The translations under genes and the position numbers were made by a program. A stretch of 64,000 nt of DNA from Scandinavium lactucae. GTDB taxonomy: Bacteria; Pseudomonadota; Gammaproteobacteria; Enterobacterales; Enterobacteriaceae. Positions within the stretch are counted from its first letter, which is position 1. Each line of letters begins with the position of its first letter. The DNA is taken from NCBI RefSeq assembly GCF_033843265.1, contig NZ_JAWXRD010000002.1:124001-188000 (forward strand), read 5' to 3'. Shown in pieces: positions 10,100 through 18,395 of this stretch. Below the pieces are notes generated by a model. That model saw only the letters and a list, made by a program, of their open reading frames with translations, was not told the DNA's origin and made no database searches.

Positions 10100-11701
10100 A
10101 TGAGCGATTCGCCCCTTCCCGCCGCGACACCACAACGGCGGATGAAACTGAGTACCCTTGTCACCCTGATGGTGTGCTGTGTGATGGGCGCGGTACTGAT
10201 CCTGGCCTACGCGCTGTGGCTCGGGCAAATCAGCAACGTCACTCGCAACGGCGTGAAGGACACGGCGCTGGCGGTGGCGCGTACCCTCGCCGATTCCCCG
10301 GAGGTCAAGCGTGGCCTGAGCCAGTCGCCGCAGGACAACATCATCGCGCCGCTGGCCAACCGCGTGGCAGAACGCAACCACCTGCTGTTTGCGGTAGTGA
10401 CCAACATGCAAGGCATCCGCTATTCACACCCGGACCCGGCCATCATCGGCCAGACCTTTATCGGGGACGATATTCATCCGGCGTTAACCGGGAAAGAGAA
10501 CGTCTCGATCAACCACGGGGTGCTCGCCCAGGCGCTGCGTGTGTTTACCCCGGTGTATGACGATAACCATCGGCAAATTGGGGTGGTGGCGGTCGGTATT
10601 TCGCTGAGCAAGGTCGATGAGCAGGTCAGACGCAGCCACTGGGGCGTGCTGTGGAGCGTGCTCTTCAGCATTATCGTCGGCAGCGCGGGCATTTACTGCC
10701 TGGTACGGGTGCTCAAGCGCGTGCTACTGGGTCTTGAGCCGTGGGAAATCACCAACCTGTATCAGCAGCGTCAGGCAATGTTGCAGTCGCTGAAGGAGGG
10801 GGTGATGGCGGTCGATGCCCTGGGCCGGGTGACGGTCGTCAACCATGCGGCGCGTAAAATGCTGCTGTCGGGCGAGTCAGGCCACGCCCCGCTGCTGGAG
10901 AATCTGCGCGAGGTATTGGCCAGCGGTCAACCGCTGCAGGACCGGGCGCTGGGCTGCAACGGGCGGCTGTTGCTCAGCAATACCGTGCCGATCCGCAGTC
11001 AGGGCCGGGTGACCGGGGCGATTAGCACCTTCCGCGATAAAACCGAAGTCAGCCAGCTGATGCAGCGCCTTGACGGGATGGTGAACTACGTCGATGCCCT
11101 GCGCACCACCTCGCATGAGTTTATGAACAAGCTGCACGTGATCCTCGGCCTGCTGAGCATGAAAAGTTACGATAAGCTTGAAGAGTATGTCCTGCACACC
11201 GCGCATACCTACCAAATGGATATCGGGGCCATTCAGCATCGGGTTAAATCGCCGGTGGTGGCCGGGTTCCTGCTCGGCAAAATCAATCGCGCCAAAGAGC
11301 GGGGTTTTAGCCTGACGCTGGCGGACGAGAGCCTGGTGCCGGATAACCCGAATGAAAAACAGGTCACGGTGCTGGTCACGGTGCTCGGCAACCTGATAGA
11401 AAACGCGCTTGATGCAATGCAAAGTCAGTCGGAAGGGGAAATCAGTCTGTTGTTGCATTACCAGAGTGGGTGGCTCACCTGCGAAGTCAGCGATGATGGG
11501 GCGGGCATTCCCGAGGCCAATTTAGAGGCCATTTTCGCCAAAGGCTTTTCCACCAAAGGGGAAAACCGCGGCGTCGGCTTGTTCCTCGCCAGCCAACAGC
11601 TGGATGAACTCGGCGGCTCGATTACGGTAGAATCCGAGCCCGGCGTGTTTACCCAATTTTTTGTCAGTCTCCCGTGGGACAGTGAAAGGAAGAGTGCGTG
11701 A
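10100..11701 (+). CDS. DcuS-like C4-dicarboxylate sensor histidine kinase
   Basis: A 533-residue kinase of the CitA/DcuS family. Order: cytoplasmic N-terminus, TM1 (about 18-40), periplasmic PASp domain, TM2 (about 178-200), cytoplasmic PAS, then histidine kinase. The periplasmic domain keeps the DcuS ligand residues: Arg and His in RYSHP, Phe in GQTFIGDD, and Arg in ALRVFTPVYD. The H-box is SHEFMNKLHVILGLL and the ATP lid includes ENALDAM, DDGAGIP and FAKGFSTKG. It should sense fumarate or related dicarboxylates and phosphorylate the next gene's product, with which it overlaps by four bases. I chose the ATG at 10100, aligning with the DcuS N-terminus; the upstream ribosome site is weak. It is embedded in a fumarate-reduction island, so it is likely the local paralogue rather than the dcuB-linked one. 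Confidence 0.88.
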   Translation: MSDSPLPAATPQRRMKLSTLVTLMVCCVMGAVLILAYALWLGQISNVTRNGVKDTALAVARTLADSPEVKRGLSQSPQDNIIAPLANRVAERNHLLFAVVTNMQGIRYSHPDPAIIGQTFIGDDIHPALTGKENVSINHGVLAQALRVFTPVYDDNHRQIGVVAVGISLSKVDEQVRRSHWGVLWSVLFSIIVGSAGIYCLVRVLKRVLLGLEPWEITNLYQQRQAMLQSLKEGVMAVDALGRVTVVNHAARKMLLSGESGHAPLLENLREVLASGQPLQDRALGCNGRLLLSNTVPIRSQGRVTGAISTFRDKTEVSQLMQRLDGMVNYVDALRTTSHEFMNKLHVILGLLSMKSYDKLEEYVLHTAHTYQMDIGAIQHRVKSPVVAGFLLGKINRAKERGFSLTLADESLVPDNPNEKQVTVLVTVLGNLIENALDAMQSQSEGEISLLLHYQSGWLTCEVSDDGAGIPEANLEAIFAKGFSTKGENRGVGLFLASQQLDELGGSITVESEPGVFTQFFVSLPWDSERKSA

Positions 11702-12417
11702 TAAATGTATTAATTGTTGATGATGACGCGATGGTGACCGAGCTGAACCGGATGTATGTCGCCCGGGTGCCCGGATTTCAGTGCTGCGGGACCGCGTCCA
11801 CGCTGGCGCAGGCCACAGCGCTTCTCAACGACACGTCGCTGGAGATCGATCTGGTGCTGCTGGACGTTTACATGCAGCAGGATAACGGTCTCGATTTGCT
11901 GCCGGTGATCCGCGCATCTGGCCGGGCTATCGACGTTATCATGATTTCTTCCGCGGCCGATGCGGCGACCATTCAGACCTCGATTCACTACGGAGTGGTC
12001 GATTATCTGATCAAACCTTTCCAGTTCCCGCGCTTTGAAGAAGCGCTCAACGCCTGGCGGGAGAAGAAAAACCTGATGGGCAACCATGCCTGGTATGAGC
12101 AGGCCGACGTAGACCGGCTGCTGCACGGCGGCACGCCAGAGGTGGCTGATAGCAAAAAGCTGCCGAAAGGCTTAACCCCACAGACCCTGCGCACCATTTG
12201 TCAGTGGATTGATGCCCATCCGGGCAGCGAGTTTTCGACCGATGAACTGGCGAATGCAGTGGCTATATCTCGGGTCTCATGTCGTAAATATCTGATTTGG
12301 CTGGCGCAGATGAATATCCTGTTCACCAGCATTCACTACGGGGCCACTGGCCGACCGGTGTATCGCTATCGTCTCATCGCCGAGCAGTACGGCTTACTCA
12401 AGCAGTACAGTCAATAA
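11698..12417 (+). CDS. DcuR-like response regulator
   Basis: A 239-residue CitB/DcuR-family response regulator. The receiver domain (1-120) has the acidic cluster DDD at 8-10, phospho-acceptor Asp56 in VLLDVYM, and the conserved Lys in YLIKPF. The C-terminal half carries the family's atypical helix-turn-helix (STDELANAVAISRVSCRKYL). The start is GTG at 11698, overlapping the kinase stop (GTGA), so the two are translationally coupled. It likely activates the reductase and transporter genes on either side of 16.2-16.8 kb when fumarate is present. Its last 20 bases overlap the convergent ApbE gene. Confidence 0.9.
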   Translation: MINVLIVDDDAMVTELNRMYVARVPGFQCCGTASTLAQATALLNDTSLEIDLVLLDVYMQQDNGLDLLPVIRASGRAIDVIMISSAADAATIQTSIHYGVVDYLIKPFQFPRFEEALNAWREKKNLMGNHAWYEQADVDRLLHGGTPEVADSKKLPKGLTPQTLRTICQWIDAHPGSEFSTDELANAVAISRVSCRKYLIWLAQMNILFTSIHYGATGRPVYRYRLIAEQYGLLKQYSQ

Positions 12418-13363
12418 GCCGATAGCTGTCGTCGAGTAGCGTAAAGCGGAACTGGCGCTGGGAAGAGAGGATCACTTCCTGCGCCTTAGTGACAAAAATC
12501 GCCTCGATGTCGGCCCGGCCTTTCAGCATCTGACAGCCCTTCTCCACCCCCGCGCCGAACAAGAGCGTGGTCCAGATATCGCCGTCGAGCGAATCGGTGG
12601 AGATAATGGTCACGCTGTCGAGTTCGTTATCCAGCGGATAACCGGTGTGCGGGTCAATAATATGGTGGTAGCGCCGCCCGTTCTGTTCAAAGTACCGCTC
12701 ATAGGTGCCAGAGGTGACTACCGATTTGTGCGCCACCTGCATCGCCCCGACCAGCGCATCCGCTTCAGCGAACGGTTTTTTCAGGCCGATACTCCAGCGC
12801 CCCTGCGGCGTGCCGAGGGTCTGCACGTTGCCGCCGAGATTAATCAGCCCGTCGGTCACCCCTTCTTTCAGCAATACATCCCGCACCCGGTCAGCGATAT
12901 AACCTTTGGCAATCGCGCCTAAATCAATCTCCATCCCTTTGCGGGTCAGAAATACGCTCAGGTTGTCGTCGTCGAGGATCACGTCCTGCGCCTGGGTGAT
13001 ATTGAGCAGCGCCTGGATGTCATCGGCGGGCGGGACGCTGTCGCCTTTAAAGCCGATGCGCCAACGTTTGACCAGCGGGCCGATGGCGAGATTAAAGGCG
13101 CTGTTGGGCAAAACGCTCGCCGCTTTTGCGCACTGGATCAGCTGATACACCGGACGGCTCACCGTGACCGGATGCAGCCCGGCGGCATGGTTGATGTCCA
13201 TTACCTGCGACTGCGCCCGGTTGACGGTCAGCAGGTCTTCATACTGTTTGATCAGGCTAAAAACACGGGAAGCGAGCGGTGGGTTGTGAGAGAAGAGTTT
13301 GAGCAGAATGGGCGAACCCATCAGGACCGCAGAATAGCTGTAAACCGAGCCGTCAGTTGGCAT
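12398..13363 (-). CDS. ApbE-family FAD:protein FMN transferase
   Basis: A 321-residue ApbE protein, which moves FMN from FAD onto a Thr or Ser of a target protein with Mg2+. Family hallmarks seen are the motif GMEIDLGAIAKGYIAD, INLGGNVQTLG, and HHIIDPHTGYPLD with SVTIISTDSLDGD. There is no signal peptide or lipobox, so it acts in the cytosol, matching its apparent substrate, the soluble flavoprotein encoded just upstream on the same strand. An in-frame extension to 13411 runs through a dispersed hairpin repeat, so I chose the ATG at 13363. The 3' end overlaps the convergent response-regulator gene by 20 bases. Confidence 0.9.
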   Translation of the reverse strand: MPTDGSVYSYSAVLMGSPILLKLFSHNPPLASRVFSLIKQYEDLLTVNRAQSQVMDINHAAGLHPVTVSRPVYQLIQCAKAASVLPNSAFNLAIGPLVKRWRIGFKGDSVPPADDIQALLNITQAQDVILDDDNLSVFLTRKGMEIDLGAIAKGYIADRVRDVLLKEGVTDGLINLGGNVQTLGTPQGRWSIGLKKPFAEADALVGAMQVAHKSVVTSGTYERYFEQNGRRYHHIIDPHTGYPLDNELDSVTIISTDSLDGDIWTTLLFGAGVEKGCQMLKGRADIEAIFVTKAQEVILSSQRQFRFTLLDDSYRLIDCTA

Positions 13364-13384
13364 GGCGTTTATACCCTCACCCTG

Positions 13385-13409
13385 GCCCTCTCCCCAAAAG
13401 GGAGAGGGC
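13385..13409. repeat. Dispersed CCCTCTCCC hairpin repeat
   Basis: Ten-base perfect stem GCCCTCTCCC / GGGAGAGGGC with a five-base loop, between the flavoprotein gene and apbE. The same core stem recurs at 30114-30138. A common type of intergenic hairpin; it could act as a partial terminator or mRNA stabiliser. Confidence 0.6.
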
Positions 13410-13421
13410 ATTTATGTATGT

Positions 13422-16196
13422 TTACCCCCGGGCCCGAACCGCAGCCTGATGGCCCGCCAGTGTACCGAAGATAATAATATCCGCGACCGCGTTACCGCCG
13501 ATACGGTTGCCGCCGTGGATACCGCCGACCACTTCACCTGCCGCGTACGCCCCCGGAATTACCGCGTGTTCGGCGTTGAGCACTTCGGTCTGAGTATTCA
13601 CGGTCACGCCACCCATGGTGTGATGTACGCCCGGCGCGATACGGATAGCATGGAACGGGCCTTCGTTAATCGGCGCACGCAGCGCGGTGGTGCGACCGAA
13701 ATCGTCGTCGTGCTGTTTTTCTACAAAGCCATTGTAGCGTTCCAGGGTGGCGAGGAAAGCGTGTTCATCCATACCCAATGCGGCGGCCAGTTCGCGCGGT
13801 GAGCTGGCGCTGGTCACCAGACCTTTGGCGATGTACTCATCGGCGGCTTTGTTCTTCGCTCGCACGTGCTCATCGAACACGATGTACGCGAAGTGTTCCG
13901 GCAGCGCGATGATGGCGGCAGAGACTTTATCGCGGGTCGACATTTCATTATAGAAACGGCTGCCCTGCTGATTGACCAGAATCGCCCCGCCGCCACGAAT
14001 GGATTCAGAAATCAGGTACGAGGTGTTCTGTTCGACGGTCGGGTGAATTTGAATTTCCCCCATGTCGACGGTGCCTGCACCGATGCGTTCCAGCAGCGCG
14101 ATCCCGCCCCCGGTCGCACCTTTGTGGTTGGTGGTCACGAAGCCTTCGAGGTCAGGACGGTATTTCACCACCATCGCGCTGTTGGCGCTGAAGCCCCCGG
14201 TGGCAACCACCACGCTTTTCGCCTGCACGGTGAGGGTTTCGTTTTCGTCATTCAGCAGACGCACGCCGTTCACTTCCCCGTCATTGAACAGGATCTCCTC
14301 CACGGAGGTGTCGAGCATCACGTCGATACCGCGTTTGGTCACGTTCCGCACCAGGCCGCTGATCAGATACCCGCCAACCGCCGATCCGTCACGTGGGCGG
14401 TGAGTACGGTCAATGCTCATCCCCCCGGTCGTGGTGATGTCATTCAGCATAATGCCACGACGCGCCAGCCATTCGATGGCTTCCGGGGCGTTTTCCACGA
14501 AGCGACGCAGCAGTTCCGGGTTGTTTTTATTGCCGCCGCCTTTCAGGGTTTCGGCATAGAACAGCTCTTTGCTGTCGTGAATACCTTTCACGCGCTGGAA
14601 CCGGGTTTCAGCGGCGTTCATCCCCGCCGAGGCTTTAATGGTGTTCCCGCCGATGGTCGGCATTTTTTCGACGATCAGCACGCTGGCCCCTTCATCGTGC
14701 GCCTGAATCGCCGCCGCCAGACCGGCCCCGCCGCTACCGACCACCACTACGTCGTAGTTTTTCGCCGCCTGGGTATCCCCCCCCTCTTCCGCCACGCGGG
14801 CTTTGGTGGATTTCACCATCGCTTTTGATACCGCTTTTTTCACCGCTTCGCTCTGACTGGTTGCGCCGGAGATGGCGTCCACGTGCGGGGTGTTGGCATC
14901 CAGAATACGGGTTTTAATCTCTTCAAAGCTGGTGACGAATTCCACCTGCTGCGGGCCGGAGACCAGTTCGATGTCAGCGATCCTGTCGCTTTCGAGACTA
15001 ACGTTGATAACCAGTTCGTGGGTATCATCCTGCACGTTTTCCACAAACACGCCCGGCTTGAATTTAGCATCGCCCATGCTCATATCGCGGATCATCGCTT
15101 CAACCAGCGAGAAGCGCCACAGGGGTTCAGGAATGTTCAGCGCTTCACGCTGGGTGCTGTCGATAAACAGTTCCAGGTTTTCACCGCGTGCGATGCGGTT
15201 GGTCCAGTCCGGATAAGCAATCGTCGCGCGCCCCACGGCAATCAGGTCGTAGCCGTGGTCCAGCCCTTCCTCGGCATCCGCTGCGTTTACCACGCCACCC
15301 ACGCCCATCACCGGCACCTGGGCCAGCGTGTCAGAGCGCATCGCGCAGTATTTTTCGATAAGCGGGGTGGGGTCCTGAGTATCAACAATGGACGAACGCA
15401 GACTCGCACCGAGGGAGAAGTGCAGGTAATCCACGCCGCGCGCCGCCAGTTTCTCCAGCAGGTACAGGGTGTCGTCGAAGCGAATGCCCGGGACTTCCAT
15501 CTCTTCCGGCGAGAAACGGTAGCCAATGATGAACGCATCGTCGGCATACTGACGGGCCATTTTATGGGTGATATCCAGCACCGCCAGCGGGAATTTAGCG
15601 CGGTTATCACGGCTGCCGCCCCATTCGTCGGTACGCTGGTTTGAGTTCGGGGAGTAGAACTGCTGAATAAGATAGGTGTTGGCCCCGTGGATTTCCACGC
15701 CGTCAAATCCGGCCTGAATGGCGCGACGTACGCCTTCACCGAATTTCACTACCATCCCCGCCACTTCTTCGGTGGTCAGCGCCACCGGGGTGGCCGCACC
15801 TTCACGCGGAGCCGCCACGGCACTTGGGCCGACCGGCGTACGCCCGCCAATCAGTTTCGGATCGACCATACGGCCGCCGTGATAGATTTGCAGGATAGCT
15901 TTTGAACCTTCGGCTTTAATGGCGGCGGCGATTTTGGCCAGACCGGCAATTTTCTCGTCGCTGTCGATCCCAATAGCGCCCGGGAAGGCGAGGCCGAGAT
16001 CGTCGACGAAGCAGCACTCAACGATGATGGTGCCAATGCTGCCCGCGCGAACCCGATAATACTCCACCAGCTCGTTGGTGACGCTGCCGTCGAAATACCC
16101 GGTGCAGGTGGTCATCGGTGCCATTAACAAACGGTTTTTTAGTTCGGTCCCGTTAGGGAGTGTGAAGGGGCTTAAAATACGTTCATTACTGGTCAT
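13422..16196 (-). CDS. Three-domain flavoprotein, likely soluble NADH:fumarate oxidoreductase
   Basis: 924 residues in three parts. Residues 1-370 are an old-yellow-enzyme domain (HGANTYLIQQF, EWGGSRDNR), the expected NADH-oxidising end. Residues about 375-465 are an FMN_bind domain with the ApbE target motif D440-AISGAT, where Thr446 should carry covalent FMN. Residues 480-924 are a flavocytochrome-type FAD domain with GSGGAG at 487-492. Its fumarate-reductase site is complete: His718 (QIHPT), Arg755 (STRDK, the proton donor), His858/859 (HHTMGG) and Arg898 (GGNRIGG). No signal peptide and no haem motif, so it is cytosolic. A Klebsiella pneumoniae enzyme with this domain order is known as an NADH:fumarate oxidoreductase. 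Acrylate-type substrates are the main alternative, but the FumB and C4-dicarboxylate neighbours favour fumarate. Confidence 0.88.
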   Translation of the reverse strand: MTSNERILSPFTLPNGTELKNRLLMAPMTTCTGYFDGSVTNELVEYYRVRAGSIGTIIVECCFVDDLGLAFPGAIGIDSDEKIAGLAKIAAAIKAEGSKAILQIYHGGRMVDPKLIGGRTPVGPSAVAAPREGAATPVALTTEEVAGMVVKFGEGVRRAIQAGFDGVEIHGANTYLIQQFYSPNSNQRTDEWGGSRDNRAKFPLAVLDITHKMARQYADDAFIIGYRFSPEEMEVPGIRFDDTLYLLEKLAARGVDYLHFSLGASLRSSIVDTQDPTPLIEKYCAMRSDTLAQVPVMGVGGVVNAADAEEGLDHGYDLIAVGRATIAYPDWTNRIARGENLELFIDSTQREALNIPEPLWRFSLVEAMIRDMSMGDAKFKPGVFVENVQDDTHELVINVSLESDRIADIELVSGPQQVEFVTSFEEIKTRILDANTPHVDAISGATSQSEAVKKAVSKAMVKSTKARVAEEGGDTQAAKNYDVVVVGSGGAGLAAAIQAHDEGASVLIVEKMPTIGGNTIKASAGMNAAETRFQRVKGIHDSKELFYAETLKGGGNKNNPELLRRFVENAPEAIEWLARRGIMLNDITTTGGMSIDRTHRPRDGSAVGGYLISGLVRNVTKRGIDVMLDTSVEEILFNDGEVNGVRLLNDENETLTVQAKSVVVATGGFSANSAMVVKYRPDLEGFVTTNHKGATGGGIALLERIGAGTVDMGEIQIHPTVEQNTSYLISESIRGGGAILVNQQGSRFYNEMSTRDKVSAAIIALPEHFAYIVFDEHVRAKNKAADEYIAKGLVTSASSPRELAAALGMDEHAFLATLERYNGFVEKQHDDDFGRTTALRAPINEGPFHAIRIAPGVHHTMGGVTVNTQTEVLNAEHAVIPGAYAAGEVVGGIHGGNRIGGNAVADIIIFGTLAGHQAAVRARG

Positions 16197-16831
16197 AATG
16201 GAACTCCAGATTTTAAAATTGAAATTTAAGAATTCGGTGACGGGCCTTTATCGGTTTTATTTAGTGGTCCGAGCTCATGCTACTAATATAGCGCTTTCTT
16301 TAGTTTCTAAAGCTATTACGTTAGTTAAAAAACTATTTAATACCCGCTATAACAGCACTACCACCACGGTATTATCATTTTAAAATATAACATTTACATC
16401 ACATTCAATATTGATAACAACAAGGCTACTTTTGTTAACAGCGAAACCGCATACCGAAAACCAACGCACCCATTACAAAACAACAAGATAAATGAAATTA
16501 GCACATACAACACGCACTTCAACCTCTTTTGTTTTTAACATCTTCTGGAATTTATAGAAAATAACCACATGCCACAATAGGGTTATTCGACAATGAAAAA
16601 AAAGGACTGCTTATTTCGTTTTTTTGATCTCGATCAATTGTAATCGGCAATGAACGCGCAATATATAAATAAGCCCGATTATTAATTTAACGCCTGTTTT
16701 ATGGCGTTGAATCACTATATAAAAACGACGTAAGCACGGTCATTAATAATTAAAGTAAGTTTCGTAACTAAATAAACCAAGCCGTTACTTAGGTCGTCCA
16801 CCGTATTTTTAACTACTTGTCGAGTCTCACT
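16197..16831. other. 635-base divergent control region
   Basis: Very AT-rich stretch between the divergent flavoprotein and transporter genes. No coding potential seen. It holds the FNR box described separately. Its size leaves room for response-regulator sites, but I cannot define these. Confidence 0.7.
16624..16669 (+). promoter_or_regulatory. FNR box and class II promoter for the transporter gene
   Basis: TTGATCTCGATCAA at 16624-16637 matches the FNR consensus TTGATnnnnATCAA at every fixed position. Its centre is 16630.5. A TATATAAA stretch at 16662-16669 sits where a -10 box would be if the FNR site were centred near -41.5, giving a start near 16672 and a leader of about 160 bases. Predicts anaerobic activation of the transporter. 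Confidence 0.75.
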
Positions 16832-18343
16832 ATGAAAGAGAATACAGTCACCCCACCGGCCACCAGTCCGGGTAAAGCAAAAGCCGGGAAATCCAACCGC
16901 CTGCTGATGATGGCGTTGCCTGTCATTGTCGCGGTTCTGCTGCTTTTCGTGCCGGTGCCGGACGGCCTGCCGCCCTATGCCTGGCACTACTTCGCTATCT
17001 TTGTCGGCGTGATTGTCGGCCTGATTTTTGAACCGCTGCCGGGTGCCGTGATCGGCTTAACCGGGGTGGTGGTGATCGCCCTGTGCAGCCAGTGGCTGCT
17101 GTTCAGCCCAGAGCAGATGCTGGAGCCGAAATTCAAGCTGGCCACCGCATCCTTTAAATGGGCAGTCAGCGGTTTCGGCAACTCTACCGTGTGGCTGATT
17201 TTCGGTGCCTTCATGTTTGCCGCAGGCTATGACAAAACGCAGTTCGGTCGTCGTCTGGCGCTGATCCTGGTGAAATACCTTGGTCGTCGCAGCCTGACGC
17301 TGGGCTATGCCATTACCTTCGCCGATCTGCTGCTGGCCCCGTTCACCCCGTCGAACACCGCGCGCAGCGGGGGCACCATCTATCCGATTATCGCTAATCT
17401 ACCGCCGTTGTACGGTTCTAAACCAAACGACCCGAGCGCCCGTAAAATCGGTTCCTACCTGATGTGGGTGGCGATCACCGCCGCCTGTATCACCAGCTCG
17501 ATGTTCCTGTCAGCGCTGGCACCGAACCTGCTGGCCCTGGCGCTGGTAAAAAGCATCGTTGGCCTGAACATCTCCTGGGGTATGTGGTTCCTCGCCTTCC
17601 TGCCGCTGGGTGTGATTTTGATTCTGGTCATGCCGCTGCTGGCTTACTGGTTCTACCCGCCAGAAGTGAAAGTGAACAACGAAGTGCCGCTGTGGGCTGC
17701 ACGTGAGCTGGAAAAACTGGGCAAACTGTCGCGCAATGAAATCCTGCTGCTGGTGTTCGTATGCTGTGCGCTGATGATGTGGATCTTCGCCGCCGACTGG
17801 ATTGAACCGGCGATGGCCGCCCTGCTGGTTATCGTGCTGATGCTGTGGACCGGGGTACTGAACTGGAACGACATCACCAATAATAAAGCCGCGTGGAATA
17901 CCTTTGTCTGGTTCGCCACCCTGGTGGCGCTGGCCGATGGTCTCTCCTCTACCGGGTTCATCACCTGGCTGGGTAAAGAAGGCGGCGCGCTGATGGGCGG
18001 TATCTCGCCGGGCACCGCAACTATCGTGCTGCTGCTGGCGTTCTACCTGCTGCACTACTTATTTGCCAGCACCACCGCGCACACCACCGCGCTGCTGCCC
18101 GCGATGCTGACCATCGCCTCCACCATTCCGGGCATGAATATGGAAGTGTTCTGTCTGCTGATGGTGACCTCGCTGGGCGTGATGGGGATTATCACCCCGT
18201 ACGGCACCGGCCCAAGCCCGATTTACTACGGCAGCGGCTACCTGCCAACCAAAGACTACTGGCGTCTCGGTACTATCTTTGGGGCGATCTTCCTCGCCGC
18301 GCTGCTGCTGATTGGCTATCCGTGGATGTCGATGATGTTCTAA
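16832..18343 (+). CDS. DASS-family dicarboxylate antiporter (CitT/TtdT-like)
   Basis: A 503-residue inner-membrane protein with about a dozen hydrophobic segments and the divalent anion:sodium symporter signature: SNTARSGGTIYPI near residue 175, the HYLFASTTAHTTALLPA loop, and GIITPYGTGPSPIYYGSGY near the C-terminus. The closest families known to me are E. coli CitT and TtdT, which exchange citrate or tartrate for succinate. Here it would import fumarate, malate or tartrate and export succinate. Start ATG 16832 gives the family's N-terminal length; the ribosome site is weak. It heads a probable unit with the fumarase gene 52 bases downstream, with a hairpin in between. Confidence 0.88.
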   Translation: MKENTVTPPATSPGKAKAGKSNRLLMMALPVIVAVLLLFVPVPDGLPPYAWHYFAIFVGVIVGLIFEPLPGAVIGLTGVVVIALCSQWLLFSPEQMLEPKFKLATASFKWAVSGFGNSTVWLIFGAFMFAAGYDKTQFGRRLALILVKYLGRRSLTLGYAITFADLLLAPFTPSNTARSGGTIYPIIANLPPLYGSKPNDPSARKIGSYLMWVAITAACITSSMFLSALAPNLLALALVKSIVGLNISWGMWFLAFLPLGVILILVMPLLAYWFYPPEVKVNNEVPLWAARELEKLGKLSRNEILLLVFVCCALMMWIFAADWIEPAMAALLVIVLMLWTGVLNWNDITNNKAAWNTFVWFATLVALADGLSSTGFITWLGKEGGALMGGISPGTATIVLLLAFYLLHYLFASTTAHTTALLPAMLTIASTIPGMNMEVFCLLMVTSLGVMGIITPYGTGPSPIYYGSGYLPTKDYWRLGTIFGAIFLAALLLIGYPWMSMMF

Positions 18344-18350
18344 TCCTTAA

Positions 18351-18377
18351 CCGTCGGGGGAGACTCCGGCGGTTTTT
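18351..18377 (+). terminator. Hairpin with T-tract between transporter and fumarase
   Basis: CCGTCGGGG and CTCCGGCGG pair over nine positions (two G-T wobbles) around a GAGA loop, followed by TTTTT. Likely a leaky intrinsic terminator, lowering fumarase expression relative to the transporter. Confidence 0.6.
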
Positions 18378-18395
18378 AAATTTCTGGAGTTGAGT

